Shown here: positions 18,307 to 27,723 of the stretch, piece by piece
Numbering within the stretch: the first letter of the stretch is position 1
Layout: every line of letters begins with the position of its first letter
Assembly (NCBI RefSeq): GCF_025949695.1
Contig: NZ_JAPDFL010000001.1
Coordinates: forward strand, 2,855,501-2,919,500
Length of the DNA: 64,000 bases
Source of the DNA: Pararhodobacter zhoushanensis
GTDB lineage: Bacteria; Pseudomonadota; Alphaproteobacteria; Rhodobacterales; Rhodobacteraceae
Reading direction: 5' to 3'
Notes under the pieces: generated by a model
What the model was told of the DNA's origin: nothing
Database searches by the model: none
The model's input: only the letters and a program-made list of their open reading frames with translations
Program-made: the position numbers and the translations under genes

Positions 18307-21300
18307 TCATTCAGCGGCCATGCGCGTCGGCGTACCGCCGGCAGCGATGGTTGCCAGCAGTTCCTCACGGCGTTTGGCGGCAGCCTTGGCGGCGGCCTCC
18401 TTGACCGGTCCGTAACCACGGATCGACAGCGGCAGCAGCGCAAGCTCCATCACCGCATCGCGGGTCTGCGCAGTCAGCTTGGGCAGAACCGTCGCAAGAT
18501 CGCCCTCGAACTGCTTGATAAGGCTGCGTTCCATCTTGCGCTCAACCGAATAGCCGAAAGGATCGAGCGGCGTGCCGCGCAGGCCTTTCATCCGGGCCAG
18601 CAGCGCAAAGCCATTCAGCATCCACGCGCCGAACTCGCGCTTCTTCGGACGCCCCTGCGCATCCTTGCCGGTCAAAAGCGGCGGGGCCAGATGGAAGGTC
18701 ATCGCGAAATCGCCGTCAAACGTCTCGCGCGCCTTGGCGGCCGAGGACAGGTGCATGCGCGCGACCTCGTATTCGTCCTTGTAGGCCAGCAGCTTGAAAT
18801 AGCCCTTGGCCACCGCCTCGCGCAGCGCGCGATCCTCGATGGCATCGACCTGCTTGCGGAAACGTTTGGCCAGCCGCTTGCCCTGATACTCGACCAGCCG
18901 GGCCTCACGGTATGCGATCGGATCAACCGGAACCGTGGAAAAACTCTCGGGCTGGATGACCTTGGCCGCCTCGTCGGGGTGCAGCACCGCCCAACGGCCA
19001 ATGTCAAAGGCGCGCAGGTTGCGGTCCACAGCGGCCTTGTTCAGGCGGATCGCCTCTTGAATGGCCTCAAGGCTGAGCGGGATCAGGCCTTTCTGCCAGG
19101 CACCGCCCAACACCATCATGTTGGAATAGATGGAATCCCCCAGCGCCACCCGCGCCAGTTCCGAGGCATCGAACAGCGCCAGCCGGTCGCGCAGCCGCGC
19201 CTCAAGAGAGACCTCCAGATCATTGACCGGAATACGGAATTCGGTGTTGCGGGTGAAGTCGCCGGTGACGATATCATGGCTGTTGACCACAGCGCCCGTC
19301 TGGCCCGTCGCCATCAGGCCAATCGTCTTGGCCCCCGCCGTCACCACCAGATCGCCGCCAATCACCGCGTGGGCTTCGCCCACGGCGACGCGCACGGCGC
19401 TGATATCCTCGGGCTTGTTCGCCAGACGCAGGTGGATGTGCACCGCGCCGCCTTTCTGGGCCAGCCCCGCCATCTCCATCATGCCGGCACCCATGCCGTC
19501 GATCTGCGCCGCCTGCGCCAGTACGGCCCCGACGGTCACCACGCCCGTACCACCGACGCCGGTGATGATGACGTTATGCGTGCCCTTGATCACTGGCAGC
19601 TCGGCCAGCGGCAGGTCCGGCAGATCCAGCGCGCGGGTCGGCGATTTCTTCACCGTCGCGCCTTGCAGCGTGACAAAGGACGGGCAGAAGCCTTTGACGC
19701 AGCTGAAATCCTTGTTGCACGACGACTGGTCGATGCCGCGCTTGCGGCCTAGCTCGGTCTCGACCGGCACGATGGAAACACAGTTCGACTGCACGCCACA
19801 ATCGCCGCAGCCCTCGCAGACATCGGTGTTGATGAACACGCGCTTGTCGATATCCGGGAACTCGCCGCGCTTGCGACGGCGGCGTTTTTCGGCGGCGCAG
19901 GTCTGCACGTAGATGATCGCTGAAACGCCCGGCGTTTCCGCCATGCGCTTTTGCACGGTCGGCAGCTCGGCGCGCTCGAATTTCTCGATCCCGGCCGGAA
20001 ACTTGGCGAAATCAATGTCTTCCTTGGCGTCGTAGACCAGCACGATCGGCTTTACGCCCATCGCGTGGATCTCATGCGCGATGTGGTCGGCGGTCAGCCC
20101 GCCCTCGTTCTTTTGCCCGCCGGTCATGGCGACGGCGTCGTTGAACAGGATCTTGTAGGTGATTGTCGTCTTCGCGGCGATGGCCGCCCGGATCGCCTGC
20201 AGGCCCGAGTGGTTATAGGTGCCGTCGCCAAGGTTCTGGAACACATGCTTGCGGGTTGAGAACTGGCTCTCACCGATCCAGTTCGCCCCTTCACCGCCCA
20301 TATGGGTGAAACCCAGCGTCGAGCGGTCCATCCACTGCACCATGTAGTGACAGCCGATCCCGGCATAGGCACGGCTGCCGTCGGGCACTTTGGTCGACGA
20401 GTTATGCGGGCAGCCCGAACAGAAATACGGCACCCGCGCCGCGATATCGCGGGCGTTGTCGGCGCGGCGGGCTTCGCCCAGACGGGTCAGGCCGGTCTTG
20501 ATCGCGTCGGTATCACGGCCCTCTTCGATCAGGATCTCGCCCAGCTTTTCCGCGATCATCACCGGATCAAGCGCATAGCGCGTCGGGAACAGTTCGACCT
20601 GACGGCCATGCTCCCACGTATCGCCCTTGTGCCAGCCATAGACGCGCCGACCGTTGCGGTCATCGAACAGCGTCTCCTTGACCTGCACCTCGATCAGTTT
20701 GCGCTTTTCCTCGACCACGATGATCAGATCGAGCCCGTCAGCCCAGTCGTGGAACGTCTCCATGTCCAGCGGCCACGGTTGGCCGACCTTGTAGGTGGTG
20801 ATGCCCAGCCGCTCGCATTCCTCGGCGTCCAGCCCCAGCAGACCCAGCGCGTGCACCAGATCCAGCCAGTTCTTGCCCGAGGCGACCAGACCGATCTTGG
20901 CCCCGGCCCGGCCCCAGACCCGCTTGTCCATCTTGTTCGCGCGCGAGAAGGCCTCGGCGGCAAAGCGCTTGTAGTCGATCATCCGTGCCTCTTGGGCGAC
21001 GGGCGTGTCCTGCAGGCGGATGTTCAGCCCGCCGTCGGGCATCTTGAAGTCGGGACGCACAAAGCTGAGCCGGTGGGGGTTGGCGTCGACAACAGCCGTG
21101 GCTTCAACCGTGTCCTTCATCGTTTTCAGGCCCACCCATAGCCCGGAAAACCGGCTGAGTTCATAGGCATAGTGACCGTAGTCAAGGATCTCCTGCACGC
21201 CCGCCGGCGACACGATCGGCATATAGGCATCAACCATCGCCCAATCGGACTGGTGCAGGACGGTCGAGGATTCACCGGTGTGGTCATCGCCCATCGCCAT

Positions 21301-21723
21301 GATCACGCCGCCCTTGGCGCTGCTCCCGGCCATGTTGCCGTGCTTCATCACGTCGCCCGAGCGGTCCACACCGGGGCCCTTGCCGTACCACAGGCAGAAG
21401 ACACCGTCATATTTGCCCTCGCCGCGCAGCTCGGCCTGCTGGGTGCCCCAGATGGCGGTTGCGGCGAGGTCTTCGTTCAGGCCTTCCTGAAACGTGACAT
21501 GGGCAGCATCAAGGAAGGGTTTTGCCTTGGCCATCTGCAGATCGACGGCGCCCAGCGGCGAGCCACGGTAGCCCGTCACATAACCAGCCGTGTTCATTCC
21601 AGCGGCTTTGTCCCGTGCGGCTTGCTGCAGCATGAGGCGGACCAGCGCCTGGGTGCCGTTCAACAGAACCGGCGACTTTTCGAGGTCAAACCTATCGTTC
21701 AGAGATACTGTCTGCTTACCCAT
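18307..21723 (-). CDS. Indolepyruvate ferredoxin oxidoreductase (fused alpha/beta)
   Basis: Thiamine-diphosphate and FeS enzyme that oxidatively decarboxylates aryl- or branched 2-oxo acids to acyl-CoA with ferredoxin-like acceptors. The 1138 residues contain the N-terminal pyrimidine-binding domain (YRGSPLGAVDLQM), the TPP-binding domain (GIGCHYMVQWMDRS), a [4Fe-4S] segment CEGCGDCGVQSNC, and a C-terminal gamma-like oxidoreductase domain (ITGVGGTGVVTVGAVL). ATG 21723 has a GGGAGGG upstream; an in-frame ATG-like start 15 bases earlier is less likely. It is divergent from a LysR gene with a LysR box between them. Confidence 0.9.
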   Translation of the reverse strand: MGKQTVSLNDRFDLEKSPVLLNGTQALVRLMLQQAARDKAAGMNTAGYVTGYRGSPLGAVDLQMAKAKPFLDAAHVTFQEGLNEDLAATAIWGTQQAELRGEGKYDGVFCLWYGKGPGVDRSGDVMKHGNMAGSSAKGGVIMAMGDDHTGESSTVLHQSDWAMVDAYMPIVSPAGVQEILDYGHYAYELSRFSGLWVGLKTMKDTVEATAVVDANPHRLSFVRPDFKMPDGGLNIRLQDTPVAQEARMIDYKRFAAEAFSRANKMDKRVWGRAGAKIGLVASGKNWLDLVHALGLLGLDAEECERLGITTYKVGQPWPLDMETFHDWADGLDLIIVVEEKRKLIEVQVKETLFDDRNGRRVYGWHKGDTWEHGRQVELFPTRYALDPVMIAEKLGEILIEEGRDTDAIKTGLTRLGEARRADNARDIAARVPYFCSGCPHNSSTKVPDGSRAYAGIGCHYMVQWMDRSTLGFTHMGGEGANWIGESQFSTRKHVFQNLGDGTYNHSGLQAIRAAIAAKTTITYKILFNDAVAMTGGQKNEGGLTADHIAHEIHAMGVKPIVLVYDAKEDIDFAKFPAGIEKFERAELPTVQKRMAETPGVSAIIYVQTCAAEKRRRRKRGEFPDIDKRVFINTDVCEGCGDCGVQSNCVSIVPVETELGRKRGIDQSSCNKDFSCVKGFCPSFVTLQGATVKKSPTRALDLPDLPLAELPVIKGTHNVIITGVGGTGVVTVGAVLAQAAQIDGMGAGMMEMAGLAQKGGAVHIHLRLANKPEDISAVRVAVGEAHAVIGGDLVVTAGAKTIGLMATGQTGAVVNSHDIVTGDFTRNTEFRIPVNDLEVSLEARLRDRLALFDASELARVALGDSIYSNMMVLGGAWQKGLIPLSLEAIQEAIRLNKAAVDRNLRAFDIGRWAVLHPDEAAKVIQPESFSTVPVDPIAYREARLVEYQGKRLAKRFRKQVDAIEDRALREAVAKGYFKLLAYKDEYEVARMHLSSAAKARETFDGDFAMTFHLAPPLLTGKDAQGRPKKREFGAWMLNGFALLARMKGLRGTPLDPFGYSVERKMERSLIKQFEGDLATVLPKLTAQTRDAVMELALLPLSIRGYGPVKEAAAKAAAKRREELLATIAAGGTPTRMAAE

Positions 21724-21772
21724 CGGGCACCCTCCCAAGTGCTTGCCGTTTCGCTGGCGTTTCGCCGATTAT

Positions 21773-21791
21773 AGGTCAAAAAGACTGACCT
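21773..21791. promoter_or_regulatory. LysR-type operator between the oxidoreductase and lysR genes
   Basis: AGGTCA-N7-TGACCT is a perfect inverted repeat that contains the T-N11-A core of LysR-type binding sites (T21776, A21788). It lies about 50 bases before the oxidoreductase start and 100 bases before the divergent lysR start, the usual place for autoregulation and co-inducer control. Confidence 0.6.
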
Positions 21792-21892
21792 TAATAGGGG
21801 CGTTCAACAATTCTTTCCTTTTCCGCGTCAGGGTTCTGCCTTACAGACAAAAAGCGCCCTCAACCTTCCCCAAGACACCAGATATAACCACA

Positions 21893-22798
21893 ATGGACTG
21901 GGACAAGCTCAGAATCTTCCACGCGGTGGCCGATGCCGGCAGCCTGACCCATGCTGGCGATACGCTGGGGCTGAGCCAGTCGGCTGTCAGCCGCCAGATC
22001 CGCGGCCTTGAAGAAGGTTTGGGGTCGACCCTGTTCCACCGCCACGCGCGGGGGTTGATTCTGACCGAACAGGGCGAGCTGCTGTTCGACGCCACCCGCG
22101 CGATGACCAAACGGCTGGATACCGCCGCCGCGCGCATCCGCGACAGCGAGGAAGAGGCCTATGGCGAGCTGCGGGTGACCACCACCACGGCCTTTGGGAC
22201 GCTCTGGCTGGCCCCGCGCCTGCCGACGCTCTATGCCAAGTACCCTGAGATGAAGATCGACCTGATGCTGGAAGAGCGCGTGCTCGACCTGCCCATGCGC
22301 GAAGCCGACGTGGCGATCCGCATGAAAGAGCCCAGTCAGGCCGACCTGATCCGCAAGCGGCTGATGTCGGTGCGCATGCGGCTGTACGCATCGACCGAAT
22401 ACCTGCGCCAGAACGGCACGCCGCAAAGCCTGCCCGAGATGTCCGACCACCGGCTCGTCTGCCAGCACGCGAACGCCAATCAGGTCGCCGCGGGCGCGGC
22501 ATTGGTGCGCGAGCTGATGACCCATGCAATCAGGACAACCTTTACCGTCAATAACTATTTTGGCGTCCTGCAGGCGGTGATCAATCATCTGGGCATCGGC
22601 GTGCTGCCGGACTACCTGACCGAAGACTTCCCGCAACTGGTACGCGTCCTGCCCGATGTCGAAAGTGCTGAGGTTCCGGTGTTCCTCGCCTATCCCGAAG
22701 AGCTGCGGCACTCCAAGCGCGTCTCGGCCTTTCGGGACTTCGTGCTTGAAGGCGTGATCGCCTATCGGCGCAACCGTTCGAACATTAACAGCGAGTAA
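21893..22798 (+). CDS. LysR family transcriptional regulator
   Basis: DNA-binding regulator of 301 residues. The N-terminal winged helix-turn-helix reads FHAVADAGSLTHAGDTLGLS then QSAVSRQIRGLEE; the remainder is the substrate-binding-like effector domain (LRVTTTTAFGTLWLAPRLP). ATG 21893 has no clear ribosome binding site. Divergence from the indolepyruvate oxidoreductase gene and the shared inverted repeat suggest it controls that gene; the effector may be an aromatic 2-oxo acid, which is inference. Confidence 0.9.
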   Translation: MDWDKLRIFHAVADAGSLTHAGDTLGLSQSAVSRQIRGLEEGLGSTLFHRHARGLILTEQGELLFDATRAMTKRLDTAAARIRDSEEEAYGELRVTTTTAFGTLWLAPRLPTLYAKYPEMKIDLMLEERVLDLPMREADVAIRMKEPSQADLIRKRLMSVRMRLYASTEYLRQNGTPQSLPEMSDHRLVCQHANANQVAAGAALVRELMTHAIRTTFTVNNYFGVLQAVINHLGIGVLPDYLTEDFPQLVRVLPDVESAEVPVFLAYPEELRHSKRVSAFRDFVLEGVIAYRRNRSNINSE

Positions 22799-22915
22799 AA
22801 CGCGCCGCGGTTGTGTTGACGTAGGGTGAGGCATGCGCGCAACGCATCACGGTTATGTCGCATGTGCAGCGAAGAATATATTGAACGCGTGCAACGATCT
22901 CGACTATTTGGGACG

Positions 22916-22990
22916 GGAAGATACATGTTTCGTCATGTACCTTCACCTCCCTGTTGGACTTGGGCCGAGCTTTGCTCGGCCTCTTTTTTT
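22916..22990 (+). ncRNA. Candidate small RNA with anti-Shine-Dalgarno linker
   Basis: A possible promoter, TTGAAC (22881-22886) and TATTTG (22905-22910) at 18-base spacing, precedes about 75 bases that fold as two hairpins: TACATG/CATGTA (22922-22939) and the terminator stem at 22963-22981 with seven T. The single-stranded linker between them contains CACCUCCC, which mimics the 3' end of 16S rRNA and could pair with mRNA ribosome binding sites. No good reading frame explains it. The 3' part is antisense to the end of the sigma factor gene. Confidence 0.4.
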
Positions 22991-24198
22991 GTCAAATCGC
23001 CTTCCAGATCCGCTAACCGTGCGCGCAAAAAGGCAGTTTCCGCCTCATTCCCCGACAGATTGATCGCACGCACATACGCTTGTGCCGCTTTTTTCAGGCG
23101 TCCGGTGCGCGAAAGCAGCGCAGCATGCGCGGCGTGAAACGGCTGATACGTGGCAAGAACAACCGCCAAAGTCTCAACCTGCGCGAGCGCCGCCTCGGGC
23201 GCGCCGACCTCGGACAGCGCCACGGCGCGGTTCAGACGCACCACAGGCGTCGGCTCGAACCGCAAGAGGGACTCATAGAGCAACAGCACCTGCGCCCGGT
23301 CGACCGGATCGCCCAGATGCAGCGCGGCGATGGCAGCCTTGATCTGGAACGGCCCCGGCGCGCGCCGGGTCAGCGCCTGTTCGATCAGCGCCTCGCCTTC
23401 GCCGATCTGCCCTCGGTCCCACACGCTGCGGTCCTGCGCGTCCAGCGGCACCAGCGCGCCCGCATCAAGCCGCGCGGCGCGGCGCGCATCGGTCAGCAGC
23501 ATCAGCGCCAGAAGCCCCTGCACCTCGGGCTCGCGGGGGCGTTGCTCATTCAGCATCCTCGCCAGAAAGATCGCCTCGGCACACAGATCCACCCGCACCG
23601 GCGCATGACCGGCGGTGACCGCGTAACCTTCGTTGAAAATCAGATAGATAACCGTCAGCACGGACTCAAGCCGCGCCGCCCAATCCGCAGGCCCCGGCAC
23701 CACGAAGGGAATCCCGGCCCGCGCGATCTTGGCTTTGGTGCGGCTCAGACGCTGGCCCATCGCCGTCTCACTGTCCAGAAACGCGCGGGCGATTTCGACC
23801 GTCGCCAGCCCGCCCAGCGTGCGCAGGGTCAGTGCGACACGGCTTTTGGGGTCCAGCGCCGGGTGGCAGCAGGTGAAGATAAGCCGCAGGCGTTCGTCGG
23901 GGATCTCGGGCGTGTCGGCGCTGCTGAACTCTTCGGCCAGCAGCGCCACTGTCGGCGACGCCGCCCCGGCACGCTGAACGCGCCGCAAGCGGTCCAGCGC
24001 CTTGCGCCGCGCCACGGTGAGCAGCCATGCACGGGGCTGGTCGGGTACGCCCGACCGGCCCCAATGCGTGAGCGCCGCTTCCGTTGCCTCGGACAGCGCC
24101 TCTTCGGCAAGATCAAAGTCGCGGAACTGCGCGACGAGGGCGGCCATCAGCCGCCCCCGGTCTTCGGCCAGCACGCGTGCCAGTGCCTCTATTGTCAT
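22933..24198 (-). CDS. ECF42-type RNA polymerase sigma factor
   Basis: Extracytoplasmic-function sigma factor with a long C-terminal extension, 421 residues. Region 2 covers FDLAEEALSEATEAALTHWG and PRAWLLTVARRKALDRLRR (to about residue 77); region 4 ends near SRTKAKIARAGIPF; then comes YLIFNEGYAV and a helical, TPR-like extension to the end. This layout and the adjacent DGPF/YCII protein define the ECF42 group, in which the extension is needed for function and no anti-sigma factor is found. The last 20 residues are read through the opposite-strand terminator and may be a poorly conserved tail. It overlaps the partner gene by four bases. Confidence 0.9.
   Translation of the reverse strand: MTIEALARVLAEDRGRLMAALVAQFRDFDLAEEALSEATEAALTHWGRSGVPDQPRAWLLTVARRKALDRLRRVQRAGAASPTVALLAEEFSSADTPEIPDERLRLIFTCCHPALDPKSRVALTLRTLGGLATVEIARAFLDSETAMGQRLSRTKAKIARAGIPFVVPGPADWAARLESVLTVIYLIFNEGYAVTAGHAPVRVDLCAEAIFLARMLNEQRPREPEVQGLLALMLLTDARRAARLDAGALVPLDAQDRSVWDRGQIGEGEALIEQALTRRAPGPFQIKAAIAALHLGDPVDRAQVLLLYESLLRFEPTPVVRLNRAVALSEVGAPEAALAQVETLAVVLATYQPFHAAHAALLSRTGRLKKAAQAYVRAINLSGNEAETAFLRARLADLEGDLTKKEAEQSSAQVQQGGEGT
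22963..22990 (+). terminator. Rho-independent terminator
   Basis: GGCCGAGC (22963-22970), TTT loop, GCTCGGCC (22974-22981), then TC and seven T. It is the strongest terminator in the window, ending lysR transcripts and the candidate small RNA. It lies inside the 3' end of the opposing sigma factor gene. Confidence 0.85.
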
Positions 24199-24533
24199 TC
24201 AAACACGACCAGCGGCCGCACCTCGATGGCACCCACCTGCGCCGAGGGGATCTGCGCCGCCCAGGCCAGCGCCGCATCCAGATCCGGACAGTCAAAGATG
24301 TAATAACCGCCGAGCTGCTCTTTGGTGTCGGCAAAGGGGCCGTCCATTGTCTCGGTCCGTCCGCCGCGCACGCGCAGCGTGGTGGCCGTGGCGGGCGGGT
24401 GCAGCGCGTCCCCGGCGACCAGAACACCGGCCTCGACGGCGCGGCGGTTCAGGTCAAAATACGCGTCGTTCATCGACGCGCCCGATTGCGGAACCTGAGC
24501 GGGATCATAATAGATGAGGGCAATGTATTTCAT
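24195..24533 (-). CDS. DGPF/YCII domain protein, partner of the ECF42 sigma factor
   Basis: Small cytoplasmic protein of 112 residues with the YCII-related fold. It contains MDGPFADTKEQLGGYYIFD (about residues 63-81), the DGPF motif of the family that accompanies ECF42 sigma factors. Its biochemical role is not established; in other bacteria such genes are targets and possible modulators of the sigma factor. Its stop overlaps the sigma factor start (ATGA), so it is the first gene of a two-gene operon. Confidence 0.9.
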   Translation of the reverse strand: MKYIALIYYDPAQVPQSGASMNDAYFDLNRRAVEAGVLVAGDALHPPATATTLRVRGGRTETMDGPFADTKEQLGGYYIFDCPDLDAALAWAAQIPSAQVGAIEVRPLVVFE

Positions 24534-24735
24534 CGGGGTCTCCTGGGTTGGGGTCAGTGTCGCTGCAACAGATCAACCGGGCAAGCCGTCTGCCTGCTGC
24601 CGACACCCCAAGGACGCTTGAGCGGGCAGGTTTTCGACACGGCCGCGAAAATTTTTCGCAGGCAGCCCGTGTGGCCTTTCCCTCATCCCCCCTTGCTTCT
24701 AAAAGACGCCGCAACCGCCAAGCCCGGGGGACGGA

Positions 24736-26895
24736 ATGCTCGAACCTGAAATCACCGCTGAACTGATCGCTGCGCACGGTCTGAAACCAGACGAGTACGA
24801 GCGCATCCTCGAGATCATCGGCCGCGTGCCCAGCTTTACCGAGCTGGGGATCTTCAGCGCGATGTGGAACGAGCATTGCTCGTACAAATCGTCGAAGAAA
24901 TGGCTGCGTACCCTGCCGACCAGTGGCCCGCAGGTCATCTGCGGCCCCGGCGAAAACGCCGGTGTGGTCGATATCGGCGACGGTCAGGCGCTGATCTTCA
25001 AGATGGAGAGCCACAACCACCCGTCCTATATCGAGCCGCATCAAGGTGCGGCGACGGGCGTTGGCGGCATCCTGCGCGACGTCTTCACGATGGGCGCGCG
25101 CCCGGTTGCGGCGATGAACGCGCTCAGCTTCGGCCTGCCCTCGCATCCCAAGACCGCGCATATCGTCAAGGGCGTGGTTGAAGGCATCGGCAGCTATGGC
25201 AACTGCTTTGGCGTGCCCAATGTCGGCGGCGAAGTGCGCTTTCACGCCAGCTATAACGGCAACTGTCTGGTCAACGCCTTCGCGGCGGGGCTGGCGGATA
25301 CCGACAAGATTTTCTACTCGGCGGCCTCGGGCGTCGGCATGCCGGTGGTGTATCTGGGCGCCAAGACCGGACGCGACGGGGTTGGCGGCGCGACCATGGC
25401 CTCGGCCGAGTTCGACGACACCATCGAGGACAAGCGCCCCACGGTGCAGGTCGGTGACCCCTTCACCGAAAAGCGCCTGATGGAAGCGACGCTGGAGCTG
25501 ATGCAGACCGGTGCGGTGATCTCCATTCAGGATATGGGGGCGGCGGGTCTGACCTGCTCGGCGGTGGAAATGGGCGACAAGGGCGGCTTGGGCATCAAGC
25601 TGCAGCTTGACGATGTGCCGCAGCGCGAAACCAACATGACCGCCTATGAGATGATGCTGTCGGAAAGCCAGGAGCGCATGCTCATGGTCCTGCATCCCGA
25701 AAAAGAAGCCGTCGCCCGCGCCGTGTTCGAAAAATGGGATCTCGATTTCGCCATCGTCGGTGAAACCATCCCCGAGGATCGCTTCCTGATCCTGCACGGC
25801 AATGACATCAAAGCCGACCTGCCGCTGTCCAAGCTGTCCTCGGAGGCGCCGGAATACGACCGCCCGTGGGTTCCGACCCCCGCCGCAGCGGACATGGAGC
25901 CGGTGCCGCAGGTTGATCCGATCGACGCGCTCAAGGCGCTGATCGGCAGCCCGAATTATGCCCATAAATCATGGGTATGGGAGCAATACGACCACATGGT
26001 CATGGGCGACACGGTGCGCGTGCCGGGTCTGGGCGCGGGCGTGATCCGCGTCCACGGCACGCCCAAGGCCATCGCCTTTACCAGCGATGTGACCCCGCGC
26101 TACGTCAAGGCCAACCCGGTTGAGGGCGGCAAGCAAGCCGTGGCGGAAGCCTATCGCAACCTCACCGCCTGCGGGGCCCTGCCCCTTGCCACCACCGATA
26201 ACCTGAACTTCGGCAACCCCGAAAAGCCCGAGATCATGGGCCAGCTGGTCGGTGCGATTCAAGGGATCGGCGAGGCTGTGGCGGCGCTGGACATGCCCAT
26301 CGTGTCGGGCAACGTCTCGCTCTACAACGAGACCGACGGCACCGGCATCCTGCCGACACCGACGATTGGCGCGGTCGGCCTGCTCAACTCGCTTGATGAG
26401 CTGATCGCGGGCCAACCCTCGGCGGGTGACTTCGCCATCGTCATCGGCGCGACCGCTGGGCATCTGGGCCAATCCGCCCTGCTGGCCGAAGTCTTCCACC
26501 GCGAAGATGGCGACGCGCCGCATGTCGATCTGGTGGCCGAACGCCGCAACGGCGAATTCCTGCGTGCCAACCGCGCGCTGATCAAGGCCGCGACCGATCT
26601 GGCCGATGGCGGTCTGGCGCTGGCGGCGTTCGAGATGGCCGAAGCGGCGGGCATGGGCGTCTCGCTCGATGAAGGTGACAGCGCCTTCCTGTTTGGCGAG
26701 GATCAGGCGCGCTATCTGGTCGCCTGTAGCTTCGATCAGGCCGAGGCGCTGATGGTCGCCGCGTCCGCCGCCGGTGTGCCGATGAACACGGTCGGCAAAT
26801 TCGGCGGTGACACGGTGTCGATGGGCGCGTCCTCGGCCCCGTTGGCCGAACTGTCCGCGCGCTATCGCTCGGCCTTTGAAGAGGCGATCGCCTGA
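24736..26895 (+). CDS. purL: Phosphoribosylformylglycinamidine synthase subunit II
   Basis: Large subunit of FGAM synthase, fourth step of purine synthesis, converting FGAR to FGAM with ATP and ammonia delivered from PurQ. The 719 residues match the short PurL form that works with separate PurS and PurQ. Visible are [15 protein letters not shown] near residue 38, [20 protein letters not shown], and two AIRS-like halves. Start ATG 24736 follows a GGGGGAC segment. Its last codons carry the ribosome binding site of the next gene and its TGA overlaps that gene's start. Confidence 0.97.
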   Translation: MLEPEITAELIAAHGLKPDEYERILEIIGRVPSFTELGIFSAMWNEHCSYKSSKKWLRTLPTSGPQVICGPGENAGVVDIGDGQALIFKMESHNHPSYIEPHQGAATGVGGILRDVFTMGARPVAAMNALSFGLPSHPKTAHIVKGVVEGIGSYGNCFGVPNVGGEVRFHASYNGNCLVNAFAAGLADTDKIFYSAASGVGMPVVYLGAKTGRDGVGGATMASAEFDDTIEDKRPTVQVGDPFTEKRLMEATLELMQTGAVISIQDMGAAGLTCSAVEMGDKGGLGIKLQLDDVPQRETNMTAYEMMLSESQERMLMVLHPEKEAVARAVFEKWDLDFAIVGETIPEDRFLILHGNDIKADLPLSKLSSEAPEYDRPWVPTPAAADMEPVPQVDPIDALKALIGSPNYAHKSWVWEQYDHMVMGDTVRVPGLGAGVIRVHGTPKAIAFTSDVTPRYVKANPVEGGKQAVAEAYRNLTACGALPLATTDNLNFGNPEKPEIMGQLVGAIQGIGEAVAALDMPIVSGNVSLYNETDGTGILPTPTIGAVGLLNSLDELIAGQPSAGDFAIVIGATAGHLGQSALLAEVFHREDGDAPHVDLVAERRNGEFLRANRALIKAATDLADGGLALAAFEMAEAAGMGVSLDEGDSAFLFGEDQARYLVACSFDQAEALMVAASAAGVPMNTVGKFGGDTVSMGASSAPLAELSARYRSAFEEAIA

Positions 26896-27398
26896 GGCCG
26901 CTGCCCGAGCTTAAAGCCCGGTGCAGCGCCTGCACGGCGCTGTGCTGCATGGCTCTGCCCTTCGACAAGGGCGACGAGTTCGCGCTCGACAAGCCGGCAC
27001 TGCACCCCTGCCCCCATCTTGCGGGCCACGCCTGCCAGATCCACGACCGGCTGGAAGCCTCGGGCTTTTCCGGTTGCCGGGGCTATGATTGCCTCGGTGC
27101 CGGGCAGCGCCTGATGGCCGAGGTGTTTCCGGGGCAGGACTGGCGGCAAGACGCGACTCTGCGCCGCCCGATGGCCGACGGCTTTGCCGTCCTGCGCCGC
27201 ATCCACGCCGGGCTGGAGCTTTTGCTTGCCACGCAAAAGCTCGACCTTCCCGACACGCTGGCGCAGGAACGCGCTGCCCTTCTGGACTCCTATCACCCCG
27301 CGACCGGCTGGACGCTCGCAACCTTGCAAAGCTTTGACGCACAAGGCCTGCCGCGCCGCTTTTCAACGTTCATGGCGGCACTCAGGCCCTACGTCTGA
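26892..27398 (+). CDS. YkgJ-like Cys-cluster protein with probable CTG start
   Basis: Conserved protein with an N-terminal metal-type cysteine cluster: CSACTALCC, then CPHL, ACQIHD and CRGYDC within the first 70 residues, as in YkgJ-family putative Zn/Fe-S proteins. A start at ATG 26949 would cut off CSACTALCC. The frame is open upstream only to 26880 and has no ATG, GTG or TTG there. CTG 26892 overlaps the purL stop (CTGA) and has GAAGAGG seven bases upstream, so I take it as start (168 residues). The role is unknown; position before BolA and glutaredoxin genes hints at metal or Fe-S handling. Confidence 0.7.
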   Translation: MRPLPELKARCSACTALCCMALPFDKGDEFALDKPALHPCPHLAGHACQIHDRLEASGFSGCRGYDCLGAGQRLMAEVFPGQDWRQDATLRRPMADGFAVLRRIHAGLELLLATQKLDLPDTLAQERAALLDSYHPATGWTLATLQSFDAQGLPRRFSTFMAALRPYV

Positions 27399-27466
27399 GC
27401 TGCCGCCCCTTGCACCGCGCGGCCCTGCGATTTACATCAAGCTCAGGATCAAGGAGACCCCCAACC

Positions 27467-27709
27467 ATGGCCATCTCGGCGACCGAACTCGAAACCCTGC
27501 TGCGCGAGTCCTTCCCGGCGGCCAAGATCACCATCACCGACCTTGCCGGTGACGGCAATCATTATGCGGCCGAGGTGATCGATGCCAGCTTTGCGGGCAA
27601 GAACCGTGTGCAGCAACAGCGCGACGTCTATGCCGCCCTCAAAGGCAAGATGGACGGCGCGCAGGGCGATCTGCACGCGCTTGCGCTGACCACCAAAGCC
27701 CCCGACTGA
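27467..27709 (+). CDS. BolA/IbaG family protein
   Basis: Small protein of 80 residues of the BolA superfamily, which binds [2Fe-2S] clusters together with CGFS glutaredoxins in Fe-S trafficking. LAGDGNHYAAEVID holds the conserved histidine and FAGKNRVQQQRDVYAAL follows; this version, without the RH motif of BolA proper, is closest to the IbaG/BolA2 type. ATG 27467 has AAGGAG upstream. The partner glutaredoxin is encoded 360 bases downstream, with one small membrane protein gene between. Confidence 0.92.
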   Translation: MAISATELETLLRESFPAAKITITDLAGDGNHYAAEVIDASFAGKNRVQQQRDVYAALKGKMDGAQGDLHALALTTKAPD

Positions 27710-27723
27710 ACCGGACCACTGCC

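Noticed and set aside
22833..23063. 76-residue frame in the lysR/sigma spacer
   Set aside because: Crosses the strong terminator and runs into the opposing sigma gene; no ribosome binding site and no similarity. Small RNA is a better explanation.
24534..24735. Riboswitch upstream of purL
   Set aside because: No purine-riboswitch core or convincing three-way junction could be recognised in the 200-base spacer.
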